Shown here piece by piece: positions 26,527-34,197 of a stretch of 64,000 nt of DNA; positions within the stretch are counted from its first letter, which is position 1, and the number at the start of each line of letters is the position of its first letter. A program made the translations under genes and the position numbers. Under the pieces are notes generated by a model. It saw nothing but the letters and a program-made list of their open reading frames with translations, was not told the DNA's origin and searched no databases. This stretch comes from Nitrobacter sp047149785 (GTDB taxonomy: Bacteria > Pseudomonadota > Alphaproteobacteria > Rhizobiales > Xanthobacteraceae), in assembly GCF_047149785.1 (NCBI RefSeq), contig NZ_BAAGBE010000001.1:2170001-2234000 (forward strand). The letters run 5' to 3'.

Positions 26527-26754
26527 ATGGGAACGAGTTCGGCACTGCCCCGAGCTGTGAACATCAGCGTCAACAAGCGCGACAACAACATTCCGCAATA
26601 CGCGACTGACACGACCAAGGTAGCCCACACCGCCATTGCCGCCTACCTGAAGCAGAACAACATCGCTTCTGCGCCTTGGCTCTATTACAAGCTGGTCAAC
26701 GTCCAGTACTATCCGTACGACAAGGTCATTTCGACAGTGACGCCGAACGGATAG
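26527..26754 (+). CDS. Hypothetical 75-aa protein, probably a truncated remnant
   Basis: The frame from ATG 26527 contains ALPRAVNISVNKRDNNIPQY, then AAYLKQNNIASAPWLYYKLV and NVQYYPYDKVISTVTPNG. The composition is convincingly protein-like. It begins and ends abruptly beside the UvrA stub, so it is likely an internal piece of a larger gene. No family name can be given. Confidence 0.4.
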   Translation: MGTSSALPRAVNISVNKRDNNIPQYATDTTKVAHTAIAAYLKQNNIASAPWLYYKLVNVQYYPYDKVISTVTPNG

Positions 26755-27085
26755 CCGCGAGCGGCGCGGCCACGATCGCGCGGCCGTCTTGAGCTCGCAA
26801 TTGCGCGAATTCCGAGAAACCCTCGCGAACGCGCTTCTCCGCGTCCTCGTCCGGCTGTGCGGCGGCTCATCGCTTCCGCGAACTTGACGCCGATGGTCGG
26901 GTTTGGTGGGACGAGGATGCAAACAACATACCATCCTTCAAGCAATTTCTTTCCGAAGTACGCCCTTTCCGCGTCGCTCGCCCATCAGCCCGTCGCTCTC
27001 CAGCCCGACGACGACTGAATCAGGACTTTAAACCCGCAGCAACGACGACTTCTTCAACGGTATCGGCGCAAAGCGGTCCGTCATT
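26755..27085. other. Gap with no supported gene
   Basis: About 330 bp downstream of the leftward DUF2130 operon. Open frames are Arg-rich and lack homology cues. It should contain the operon terminator, but I cannot identify one. Confidence 0.4.
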
Positions 27086-28492
27086 CTAGCTTGAGCCGTT
27101 TTTACTGGCTGCTCCATCTTCAATCATGAGGATGTCGAGGCTTTCGATCTCCTGCATAGCACGGCCGGCGATGCCCTGGAGGTCGCCGTAGAGGCCGGCG
27201 GTGGAGTCGAGAACGCCCTTGAGCTGTTCCTCGCGCTTGGCCCACATCCTCATCATGGTCTTGCGCTCGCGGTCGAGGTCGGCCTGCATATCGGTGAACT
27301 TCTCGACGATGGCGTCGATGCGGTGACGGAAGCGGGGTCCGGTCAAATATTGATAGACCAGCTCCATCTTGGTCTGCTGGCCGACCGCGGCCTGGCGGCT
27401 GCCGGTGAGATTGATCAGCGATTCGCGCAGTGCAATGGCCAGCGGAATGGCGAAGCGTGGCTCGGAGACCCAGACGTTATCAACGAGGTCGAACGTCTCG
27501 ACGCCCTTGGGCAGGGTAGCCGAGATGATCAGCGCGATCTCGGCTTTGGCGGCGCGCTGGTCGTCGCGCAGCTTGGCGAGCCAGCCGTCGCTCCAATTTT
27601 TGGTTCGCTTGGATTCCCAGAGGATGGCGCCGCAGCTCTGTCCTGCGGGACCGAGCACGCGATGAAGGACGTCACCGCCGAATTCGCCCTTCGGTACCGG
27701 CTCTATCAGGTCGCGTGGGAAGCGTCCGCGCAGAAGCGATTCCAGTTCTAGTTCGAGCGCCTCGCCCTGCAGTTGCTGTGAGCCCTGACTTGCCTTGCGC
27801 TGCAATTCCTCGATCTGGCGCTGCATTCCCGCGATCTGGGCTTCCTTCTCGGACACTTTCGATTTAAGCGATTCTTCTGCTTCGAGCTTCGCCTTGTCCC
27901 GAATGGTGGTCAGGTTCTCCTGCACCTTTTTCTCGACCGTGAGCTCGATTTCCCGCTTGGCATCATCAAGCTCGCGGGACTTACGCATGATCTCGGCCTG
28001 GGCCGCCTGGGCTTCGGCCAATTTGGCGTTATTTGCGGTCAGGTTCTGTTGCAACTCGGCGAGTTGCCGGTCGCGTTGTTCGAGATCATTGGCCAGCGCG
28101 GTGCGGGCTTTCTTCGCCTCGGTTTCGACGATGGACGCACGCTCGGCTTTCAGCCTGGCTGCGACCTGCTCATCAATGGCTTCCCTGGCTTTGGCGAGAT
28201 CGTCCTGGGTCTTTTTGAGTGCCGCTTCGCGCCTGCCGAAGTCAGCTTCCTTCGCCGCGAGCTGCTGCTCGAACTGCCGTCTCGTCTCGGCGACAAGTGG
28301 CGCTGCGAGGGATTCGGTCAGTTTGATTTCGGCATGGCAGTTCGGGCAGACGATCTGGGGTTCGGTCACGGCGTTGGTCCTGTGCATGTCGGTGCCGAAT
28401 GTAGCTGGATTCGCGAGATTGCCTAAGCTGGGGGTGCCGGACGTCGTGGTAGTCGGGACGGCAACCATGCGTGATGAGACTGTCTCGCTCAA
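27086..28492 (-). CDS. DUF2130 coiled-coil protein with PD-(D/E)XK-like nuclease motif
   Basis: Up to 468 residues. A zinc-ribbon-like CPNC (49-52) follows TEPQIV, then a long coiled coil (about 65-240). The conserved globular domain has GGDVLHRV (Asp274) and ILWESKRTKNW (Glu293, Lys295), a D...E-x-K pattern typical of PD-(D/E)XK nucleases; the nuclease role of DUF2130 is inference. It is last in a leftward operon, and its TTG at 28492 overlaps the stop of the AAA+ gene. Later starts (28468, 28387, or a GTG before TEPQ) are possible and fit the family's short N-terminus better. An inverted, truncated copy of its 3' end lies at 33682-33952. Confidence 0.8.
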   Translation of the reverse strand: MSETVSSRMVAVPTTTTSGTPSLGNLANPATFGTDMHRTNAVTEPQIVCPNCHAEIKLTESLAAPLVAETRRQFEQQLAAKEADFGRREAALKKTQDDLAKAREAIDEQVAARLKAERASIVETEAKKARTALANDLEQRDRQLAELQQNLTANNAKLAEAQAAQAEIMRKSRELDDAKREIELTVEKKVQENLTTIRDKAKLEAEESLKSKVSEKEAQIAGMQRQIEELQRKASQGSQQLQGEALELELESLLRGRFPRDLIEPVPKGEFGGDVLHRVLGPAGQSCGAILWESKRTKNWSDGWLAKLRDDQRAAKAEIALIISATLPKGVETFDLVDNVWVSEPRFAIPLAIALRESLINLTGSRQAAVGQQTKMELVYQYLTGPRFRHRIDAIVEKFTDMQADLDRERKTMMRMWAKREEQLKGVLDSTAGLYGDLQGIAGRAMQEIESLDILMIEDGAASKNGSS

Positions 28493-30105
28493 TTCCTGGC
28501 CGCGCGAAGATCACGTTCGCGTAGGATGGCCTCGACCAGCCTGCGCAATCGGCGGACCGAGCCGCCGCGCCAGCAAGTGGCAATGGCCATTCGCTCGGTG
28601 CCATCGAGCGCGGTGACCCATCTGCTGTCGAGACCACGTTCGCCGACGAGGTCGGCGGTTACCGCCGGCAGCAGCGCGTCGAGATCGCTCGCGTCGGGTT
28701 TCGGGAAGGTGATGACTCTGAACCTGTCGCGGATTGGCGATGGCAACGGATCGAGGCTGTTGGCGGTCGCGATATAGTTGACCTGGCTGAGATCGAGCGT
28801 GATCTGTAGCGCAGGATCCGGATAACGGGCATTGGTTTCGGGTTCGAGGAATCCGAGCAGGCAGTCCCACAGCCGACCGTAGTCGGTACGAGTGCCGGCC
28901 TTTTCGAGCTCATCTAGCAGGACCAGCGGATTGGCGTGTTTCGCTCGGCCGATCGCCAGGAATGGATGACACGGTTCTGCCGAGTACCAGCGCCGGTCGG
29001 TGCCAGCGAAGACGGCGCCATCAGAGCGTGAGGCATCGGTGCGCCACACGCTCACACCCAGCACTTCGCCAAGCCGGCGCGCAAAACGCGTCTTGCCGCC
29101 GCCGGGATCGCCGACCAGCAGCAGCGGCCGCAACCGCACCGTCGCCCGGCCGACCAGGTCGGCAAGCACGAAGTCGATGACATCAAGAGCATACGGAAAT
29201 TCGAACATCAGGATCTCACGTACCTGATGCAACGGCGGCGACTTCACCAGCGGGAGCGTGACGTTGATCACCGATTTGAGCGGACCGATAATGTCCTTTA
29301 GCTTGATATTCTTCATCTCCTCGTCGGTGAGGCGGGCGACGACAAGACGATCTTCCGGAACAGCCACACAAGGGGCCGCGGTCTGGCTCTCGACGCCGTT
29401 GGCTTTTTTCCTCTGCTCTGCCTGTTTTTCTTCCTTTTGCTTCGCCCTGTCCTCGACCAGCTTCCAGATCGAAGCCTTGGCGGCCTCGACCCGGTGCTCC
29501 GCCATTCGCGCACCGACAATATCCGCGGTGTAGGCTGCGGACCGGTCATGACGGCTCAACAGAAGGCCGCAGCTGGGAAGGGCCGCCCAGCCATAGCAGA
29601 ACTGCTCAAGATCCGAGCACAGCTCCTCGTCATCGCTGCTGCGCGCAAAGCCAGTGAGCGCCATCAATAGGCTCTTGGCCACGCGCCGGTGTTCGCCAAA
29701 ATGACGGATGTCGGTCGGCACCGGCAACGATAGCAGCCGCACGCAATCGGCCAGGGACCGCAGATCCGTCCGGTCTTCGCTAACCGCCAGACGGTCGAGC
29801 TCGCTGGCAAGCAGCAGGCCGAGATCAGTCGCGAGGTCCTGGTCGGATTCAGTCTCGCGGCCGGCAAGCCAGCCGGTGGTAAGCGCGAGATCCGGGCAAA
29901 GCTCGGTGATCTCCGCCGCGAGCCGCTGGTCGATGTGCTTCGCGGCGGTTGACACCAGCATCGCATAGCGCAGGACGCGGGGCAGATTCTTGAGCCCGTC
30001 GTCGGCCTCCGAAGAGTCGGCGGCGGCGCCAGTTGTGATCGCATCGTGTTCGATCGTCGGCAGATTCGGATCGCTGAGCTTGTCGGCGGTGGGGTCGGTG
30101 CTCAT
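28489..30105 (-). CDS. AAA+ ATPase, Lon-like ATPase module without protease domain
   Basis: 538 residues. An N-terminal helical region (1-200) and a highly charged linker (about 210-245, KQKEEKQAEQRKK) precede an AAA+ core. The core has Walker A LVGDPGGGKTRFARR, Walker B PLVLLDELEKAG, sensor 1 YIATANS and arginine finger SPIRDRFRVITF. The core resembles the ATPase part of Lon, but no Ser-Lys protease domain follows. It probably remodels a protein or nucleic-acid complex together with the DUF2130 protein, whose gene it overlaps by 4 nt. Its own ATG overlaps the stop of the preceding small gene (ATGA at 30102-30105). Confidence 0.82.
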   Translation of the reverse strand: MSTDPTADKLSDPNLPTIEHDAITTGAAADSSEADDGLKNLPRVLRYAMLVSTAAKHIDQRLAAEITELCPDLALTTGWLAGRETESDQDLATDLGLLLASELDRLAVSEDRTDLRSLADCVRLLSLPVPTDIRHFGEHRRVAKSLLMALTGFARSSDDEELCSDLEQFCYGWAALPSCGLLLSRHDRSAAYTADIVGARMAEHRVEAAKASIWKLVEDRAKQKEEKQAEQRKKANGVESQTAAPCVAVPEDRLVVARLTDEEMKNIKLKDIIGPLKSVINVTLPLVKSPPLHQVREILMFEFPYALDVIDFVLADLVGRATVRLRPLLLVGDPGGGKTRFARRLGEVLGVSVWRTDASRSDGAVFAGTDRRWYSAEPCHPFLAIGRAKHANPLVLLDELEKAGTRTDYGRLWDCLLGFLEPETNARYPDPALQITLDLSQVNYIATANSLDPLPSPIRDRFRVITFPKPDASDLDALLPAVTADLVGERGLDSRWVTALDGTERMAIATCWRGGSVRRLRRLVEAILRERDLRAARN

Positions 30106-30488
30106 GCGTTGCCCTCCGGCTCGTGGTCGTCGCGGGTGTCGTGCGGCTCAATCGTCAAGGACGAGATCAGGCTGGCTTCGCCGGGGTTCGCAGGCGGCCC
30201 GAGTCGGTAGAAGCGCGACAGGGTGCGGATCCAGGTTCCGTCGGGATCGGCAAACCACAGCGGCGAGGTGATGATCATGCGATCCTCGACCTGACCAACG
30301 AGCCGCACTCCTTGCAGCCTGTGGACTGGTATCCAGTATTCGAGAAGGGGAGCGGTCTGCAGCAGAGAGGGAGAGACCGATCGCGTCCGCTGAAGATGCG
30401 CGGCGTCATCGGCCAGCGCTCGCAGCCGGTCGATCAAGCCGGCGGTGATGTGAGAGGGATCAAGAAACGGATAGAGTTGCGTCAGCAT
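30102..30488 (-). CDS. Small protein, possibly DUF6634-like, 128 aa
   Basis: From ATG 30488 with AGGTG upstream. The middle reads APLLEYWIPVHRLQGVRLVG and the end TSPLWFADPDGTWIRTLSRF-YRLG. This pattern recalls a small alphaproteobacterial domain of unknown function (DUF6634, from memory, unverified). The frame stays open to 30638, but that part has no homology cues. It overlaps the AAA+ gene by 4 nt, so the two products are likely made together. Confidence 0.6.
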   Translation of the reverse strand: MLTQLYPFLDPSHITAGLIDRLRALADDAAHLQRTRSVSPSLLQTAPLLEYWIPVHRLQGVRLVGQVEDRMIITSPLWFADPDGTWIRTLSRFYRLGPPANPGEASLISSLTIEPHDTRDDHEPEGNA

Positions 30489-30561
30489 GAACACACCTGC
30501 AGACTGATGACGTCGACAAACAGCGGAATGAGCGGGATGGAATGGTCGGGGTAGGACGACG

Positions 30562-31332
30562 TCAGGGATCGACCTCGACGACCAATTGACCGTTGAACCG
30601 CGGGTTCTCGGCCCCGTAGCCATGCGGGTTCGCGACAATTCGGGTTCGTCCGATCCGGTAATCGCTGGAGTTATGGACGTGGCCGTGCACCCAGAGAGCG
30701 GGCTGGTAAGCTTCGATCAGCATGGAGAGGTCAGAGACGAAGGCCCCGGTCAACAGGTCGCTGTGGTAACGGGGCAGGACTGAGTCCCAATGCGCCGCAT
30801 GATGAGTGACCGCCACGGTCGGCTCAGCGAACGGTGTCGCCAGTATTTCGGCGAGGAATGCCTTTGACTCGTGATGCAGCCGCGCCGCCTCCTGCGGTCG
30901 AAATCGCAGCCACGGTTCTTTCTGCCAGCCGATCAGGCGATGGTCATTCATGCCGTGGGCGCAGGCGTTCATCACCTGCGGGACATTCGCCGCGCCGAAG
31001 ATCGCGTGGTCGGTCCACAGCGTTGCACCCGCAAAGCGCACGCCGCAAATTACGGTGTTGTCATCTTCCAGCAGGTGGATGTTGAAGGAGGCTGCCCGTT
31101 CCCGGGCCAGCGCCAGCTCATCCGGCACAAAGCGGCGGTAGTACTCGTGGTTGCCCATCACCATCACGATGGGGATGGCCAGCGGCACGATCTGCCGCAG
31201 GTGCTCGAACGCGCGCACCGCGCCCTCGCAGGTGTCGCCGGCGACGATGACCGCGTCGACACCGTCGGCAATGGTGATCGGCTTGATTGGCGCCACGTCG
31301 ATGTGAAGATCGGAGAAGATCTGAAGCTTCAT
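30562..31332 (-). CDS. Calcineurin-like metallophosphoesterase
   Basis: 256 residues with the full set of metal-binding blocks: IFSDLHID (D-x-H), VIVAGDTCEG (GD), VMGNHEYY (GNHE), VTHHAAH (H), and WVHGHVHNSSDYRIG (GH-x-H). It should be an active phosphodiesterase or phosphatase with a di-metal centre, acting on nucleotides or nucleic acid ends. Its ATG overlaps the stop of the upstream gene (ATGA at 31329-31332), so it belongs to the leftward operon. It is 73 bp upstream of the next small gene. Confidence 0.88.
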   Translation of the reverse strand: MKLQIFSDLHIDVAPIKPITIADGVDAVIVAGDTCEGAVRAFEHLRQIVPLAIPIVMVMGNHEYYRRFVPDELALARERAASFNIHLLEDDNTVICGVRFAGATLWTDHAIFGAANVPQVMNACAHGMNDHRLIGWQKEPWLRFRPQEAARLHHESKAFLAEILATPFAEPTVAVTHHAAHWDSVLPRYHSDLLTGAFVSDLSMLIEAYQPALWVHGHVHNSSDYRIGRTRIVANPHGYGAENPRFNGQLVVEVDP

Positions 31333-31916
31333 GCGCGGTCTCCCATAAAGAGGGCATCGCCATAATCGAGCGAGCGATCACCTTCCGGCACCTGAGAGCC
31401 CTGAGCCGTCTCCTTCGTCCTCGTCTGCATGGCACGGCGCAGGTTGAGTGCAAGCCACGACCGCGCCAGGTCCCGGGCAAAGGGATGATCCAAGGGAACG
31501 CGGCGCAGGATGTGCGACAGCACCAGAGCGGATGCCGCATCACCGCCAAGCGCATGCAGCGCAACAGCGCTCATCGCGAGATCGACCTCGAGCGTGACAG
31601 CCGTGATCGGCAGGCAATGAAGCGCAATCGCGATGCTGGCCGCGGCATCGCCGCGCATGCCGCTGAGCCACTCGCGCCTCTTGATCAGGCTGACCTTCTC
31701 CAGGGTTGCCCGCAACCGCAGATGCTGCGCGTCATTGAGCCGGTCCCCCGGCATCGTGCGCCACCATTGTAGTGGTGTGACGTCGTCCAGATCGAACGGC
31801 CATGAGATATCCAGATCCGGGCGAGCAGCGGGCCGGGCTGCATATTCACGCGGCAATGTGATCGGCGACGGTGCGGTTGGAGCGACTGTAACCAAGCTGA
31901 CGTCGGAGGAACGCAC
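31329..31916 (-). CDS. Hypothetical protein of the 27-33 kb operon, 195 aa
   Basis: I use GTG 31916 because AGGAGAG lies eight bases upstream; the frame is open to GTG 32039, where no good binding site is seen. The first ~50 residues are Pro/Ala/Thr rich and probably disordered. The rest is helical (DISWPFDLDDVTPLQWWRTM; AASIAIALHCLPITAVTLEV; HPFARDLARSWLALNLRRAM). No motif or family recognised. It overlaps the phosphoesterase gene by 4 nt. Confidence 0.6.
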   Translation of the reverse strand: MRSSDVSLVTVAPTAPSPITLPREYAARPAARPDLDISWPFDLDDVTPLQWWRTMPGDRLNDAQHLRLRATLEKVSLIKRREWLSGMRGDAAASIAIALHCLPITAVTLEVDLAMSAVALHALGGDAASALVLSHILRRVPLDHPFARDLARSWLALNLRRAMQTRTKETAQGSQVPEGDRSLDYGDALFMGDRA

Positions 31917-32084
31917 GACAAAGCTCTCCTGTTCGCGCACAAGGTGTTTGCGCGTTAATCCCCTCAAGGGATGGGTTGATTGAGAGAGAGGAGCAGCTCC
32001 GGTTACGGAGCTCTCGCCTTGCCACGCGGGGCCGTGCACTGCCTCATCGGGCCACGCCCCGCCACGCCAATGGCGCGCCGGATT

Positions 32085-32654
32085 CTATTCCAGCTTGACC
32101 GAGAACCTGCCGAATTTTGGCCGCCAGTCGCCGAGCCCCTCGCGCATACCGGCGATCTCGAAGATCTCGACGACCTCATTCGGATTGAGCAAACCCGGCA
32201 AGAACTCGATGTCGGCGACGACATGCCAGGCTGGAAATCGCGGCCGTGTCCGCATCACTTTGGCGTCATTCACATTGACCGCGAACCGCAGCCGGAAGGC
32301 CTTGTCATCCCACAGTGACGTTAAATCGCGCGGTCCATCGTACTGGAGCAGCGGCGATTCTACGCAGGCAAAACCCGCCTTCGCCTGTTTGCCCTTGCGC
32401 CGCGTCCTCGCCGCCGCGACGAAAGCAGATTCGATCGCTTCACTCGGAACGCATGGCCTGCCATCCAATAGCCAAAGCCCGCCATGCCATTCGACTTTTG
32501 CAATCTGCTCGTGATCGGCCAGCGTCTTGTCACGCTTCTTCGTCAACCGATCGAGGTCGATCTTGACCGGATCGAGCGGATCGGCGAGACGCGAACTGTG
32601 CATCAACAGCGGCCGCTCCCCAGTGAGGCGCAGGCGCAGATGTTCGACGGACAT
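32085..32654 (-). CDS. Phage-like protein of unknown function (189 aa)
   Basis: The protein opens LRLRLTGERPLLMHSSRLAD and ends with GLGDWRPKFGRFSVKLE; in between are KKRDKTLADHEQIAKVEWHG and VMRTRPRFPAWHVVADIEF. This layout resembles proteins I recall from actinobacterial and proteobacterial phages, with the same MH-x-x-R-L-x-x-PLDP start and GxGDxRPxxGRF end. Their function is unknown; the Gly-rich C-terminal loop is also reminiscent of RAMP/Cas7-type RNA-binding folds, which is speculation. Its ATG 32654 overlaps the HNH stop codon by one base (TAATG). Confidence 0.65.
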   Translation of the reverse strand: MSVEHLRLRLTGERPLLMHSSRLADPLDPVKIDLDRLTKKRDKTLADHEQIAKVEWHGGLWLLDGRPCVPSEAIESAFVAAARTRRKGKQAKAGFACVESPLLQYDGPRDLTSLWDDKAFRLRFAVNVNDAKVMRTRPRFPAWHVVADIEFLPGLLNPNEVVEIFEIAGMREGLGDWRPKFGRFSVKLE

Positions 32655-32980
32655 TACGTCATCTCCTTGAATGTGGGATCAAACAGCGACGTCGGATGCT
32701 CCAGCGCGAGGCGTACGTCGAAGATCTTCGGAAGCACACCCGCGTAGCGAAGCCGGCGCTGATGATTAGTCACCAGACGATGACAACCACGACACAGCGT
32801 CGTCAGATCGCCCACCTGCTCGTTGCCGAGGTTCTTATAAGTTCGATGGTGGACCTCGAGCGGGCTCTCGGTGCCATCATTATTGCAAAGTCGGCAGCGG
32901 AAGCCCGACGCTTCCAGCTCTGCCAGCCGCGCCGGATTCTCGCGCCAGCAGCGACTCATGATGTAATCGTGGTAGGTCAT
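32654..32980 (-). CDS. HNH endonuclease
   Basis: 108 residues. The zinc site and HNH motif are clear: CRLCNN, then LEVHHRTYKNLGNEQVGDLT and LCRGCHRLV. The pairs of Cys around a double His are standard for McrA/phage-type HNH nucleases. It is first in a seven-gene leftward operon and faces the Xre-type regulator across a 90 bp divergent region with two operator-like palindromes. It probably cuts DNA. A self-limiting or regulated role is suggested by the tight operator control. Confidence 0.87.
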   Translation of the reverse strand: MTYHDYIMSRCWRENPARLAELEASGFRCRLCNNDGTESPLEVHHRTYKNLGNEQVGDLTTLCRGCHRLVTNHQRRLRYAGVLPKIFDVRLALEHPTSLFDPTFKEMT

Positions 32981-32995
32981 GTAACGCCTCCGATA

Positions 32996-33018
32996 TTCGC
33001 TGGAATAATGTCAGCGAA
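32996..33018. promoter_or_regulatory. Operator-like inverted repeat 1 (TTCGCTG-N9-CAGCGAA)
   Basis: The half-sites TTCGCTG and CAGCGAA are exact inverted copies spaced by nine bases. The site lies 16 bp upstream of the HNH start, where a bound repressor would block its promoter. It shares TTCGCTGGAA with the second site. Confidence 0.7.
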
Positions 33019-33040
33019 ATGGTCTGAAAGTCAATATTTC

Positions 33041-33057
33041 GCTGGAAATATTCCAGC
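33041..33057. promoter_or_regulatory. Operator-like inverted repeat 2 (GCTGGAAATATTCCAGC)
   Basis: A perfect 17-bp palindrome 12 bp upstream of the regulator's ATG. Together with the first site it fits cooperative, autoregulatory binding by the adjacent Xre-type protein. Confidence 0.72.
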
Positions 33058-33069
33058 AATGTCAGGTTC

Positions 33070-33348
33070 ATGGTTAACAAATCGTTGCGAACTGAATCTG
33101 TCTGGCCTTCGCCTCGGCTCATACGAGCCGGGCGAGTAATGGCGGGAGTTGATCAAGCGACGTTGGCTGAAAAGGCAGGAGTGACCCGTCAAGCGGTGAG
33201 CGTTGTTGAAACTGATGACGGCGAGAAAATGGACCCGCGTCGCCGAAAGGTTCTCGGAGCGATGCAGCGTGTTCTCGAAGATGAGTACGGCATTGAATTT
33301 TTCGCAGCGAGTGAGAATTCGGGCGAGGGAGTGCGCTTTCGGAAGTAA
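33070..33348 (+). CDS. Xre-family helix-turn-helix regulator
   Basis: 92 residues. The HTH occupies about residues 16-55: RLIRAGRVMAGVDQATLAEK then AGVTRQAVSVVE. This is the Cro/C1 type in which the second helix starts LAEKAGV and recognition begins TRQAVS. The small size is typical of a repressor or control (C) protein. It is divergent from the HNH-led operon across two palindromes, so it most likely represses both directions. It could be an antitoxin-like regulator, but there is no toxin partner beside it on the same strand. Confidence 0.82.
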   Translation: MVNKSLRTESVWPSPRLIRAGRVMAGVDQATLAEKAGVTRQAVSVVETDDGEKMDPRRRKVLGAMQRVLEDEYGIEFFAASENSGEGVRFRK

Positions 33349-33406
33349 GAGGACAAATCTCTACTTCGTATGTCCTGCTTGGTCTTGGCCTTCTCACATC
33401 GCGTTG

Positions 33407-33613
33407 GCTGAACGACGCCACGGTGGCAGTCGCAGTTTTGGCCGCGGCCATTTCGGCCGCCAACTCGTCCCCGGTCGCCGAGCTCTCGAGCTCCTCCAGC
33501 GTCAGCTCAAGCTGATCCAGCAGACGCGCGGTGCGCTCCGAGCGCGGGCCATATCGATCGCGCTTGAGCTTCTCGATCTGCAGTTTGAGGTGAGCGATCA
33601 GCGCCTGATCGTC
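33407..33613 (-). pseudogene. IS66-family transposase (TnpC) N-terminal fragment
   Basis: A leftward frame contains DDQALIAHLKLQIEKLKRDR, YGPRSERTARLLDQLELTLE and ELAAEMAAAK, the coiled-coil N-terminus of IS66 TnpC. The central DDE region is missing: the sequence loses homology near 33407 and on the other side near 33613. It is a relic of an IS66 insertion wedged between the regulator gene and the DUF2130 fragment. Confidence 0.7.
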
Positions 33614-33681
33614 GGACTGCTGGCGTGAACCGTAGCGAGTTCGGCGCGCGTCGCAAGCAAGGCTGTCAATCCGCATTGGCC

Positions 33682-33952
33682 GCGGCCGGCCAGCAGACCA
33701 AGATGGAACTGGTCTATCAATATTTGACCGGACCCCGCTTCCGTCACCGCATCGACGCTATCGTCGAGCGGTTCACCGATATGCGCGATGATCTCAACCG
33801 CGAGCGCAAGATGCGAAGAACAACTTAAGGGCGTTCTCGACTCCACCGCCGGACTCTACGGCACCCTCCAGGGCATTGCTGGCCGCGCTATGCAGGAGAT
33901 CGATAGCCTCGACGTGTTGATGATTGAAAACCGATCATCCGACATCAAGTGA
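33682..33952 (+). pseudogene. DUF2130 gene, 3'-end fragment (inverted copy of 27086-28492)
   Basis: The frame reads GQQTKMELVYQYLTGPRFRH and RIDAIVERFTDMRDDLNRER, nearly identical to the end of the intact DUF2130 protein at 27086. After RERK a small deletion shifts the frame. The homologous end then continues EEQLKGVLDSTAGLYG and ends with a stop at 33950-33952. It lies in opposite orientation to the intact gene, so the operon between them is flanked by inverted homologous sequence. Confidence 0.85.
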
Positions 33953-34197
33953 GCACTGCAAAATAATGACAACTCTGTGCCAATTGCGGACTCTAGCGGT
34001 AGAGCGGGGCTACACGTCCCGAACACGCGGAGAGCAGTAAGCTAGAAAGCATATTACTCAGCATGTCATTCGGAGTGCAAAACCGTGCCGATCGCATGTT
34101 ACAGTCACCTGGCGGAAACCGCAGTTCAACAATAACCAGACTGTGGGTGTAGAACGCGACAAAGCGCCGTCTCCAGTGGGAAAGAACTTGTAAGCGA

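Noticed and set aside
33119..33676. Single 185-residue leftward protein through the Xre-type gene
   Set aside because: Only residues corresponding to 33407-33613 match IS66 TnpC; the rest is antisense of the regulator gene or unrelated sequence.
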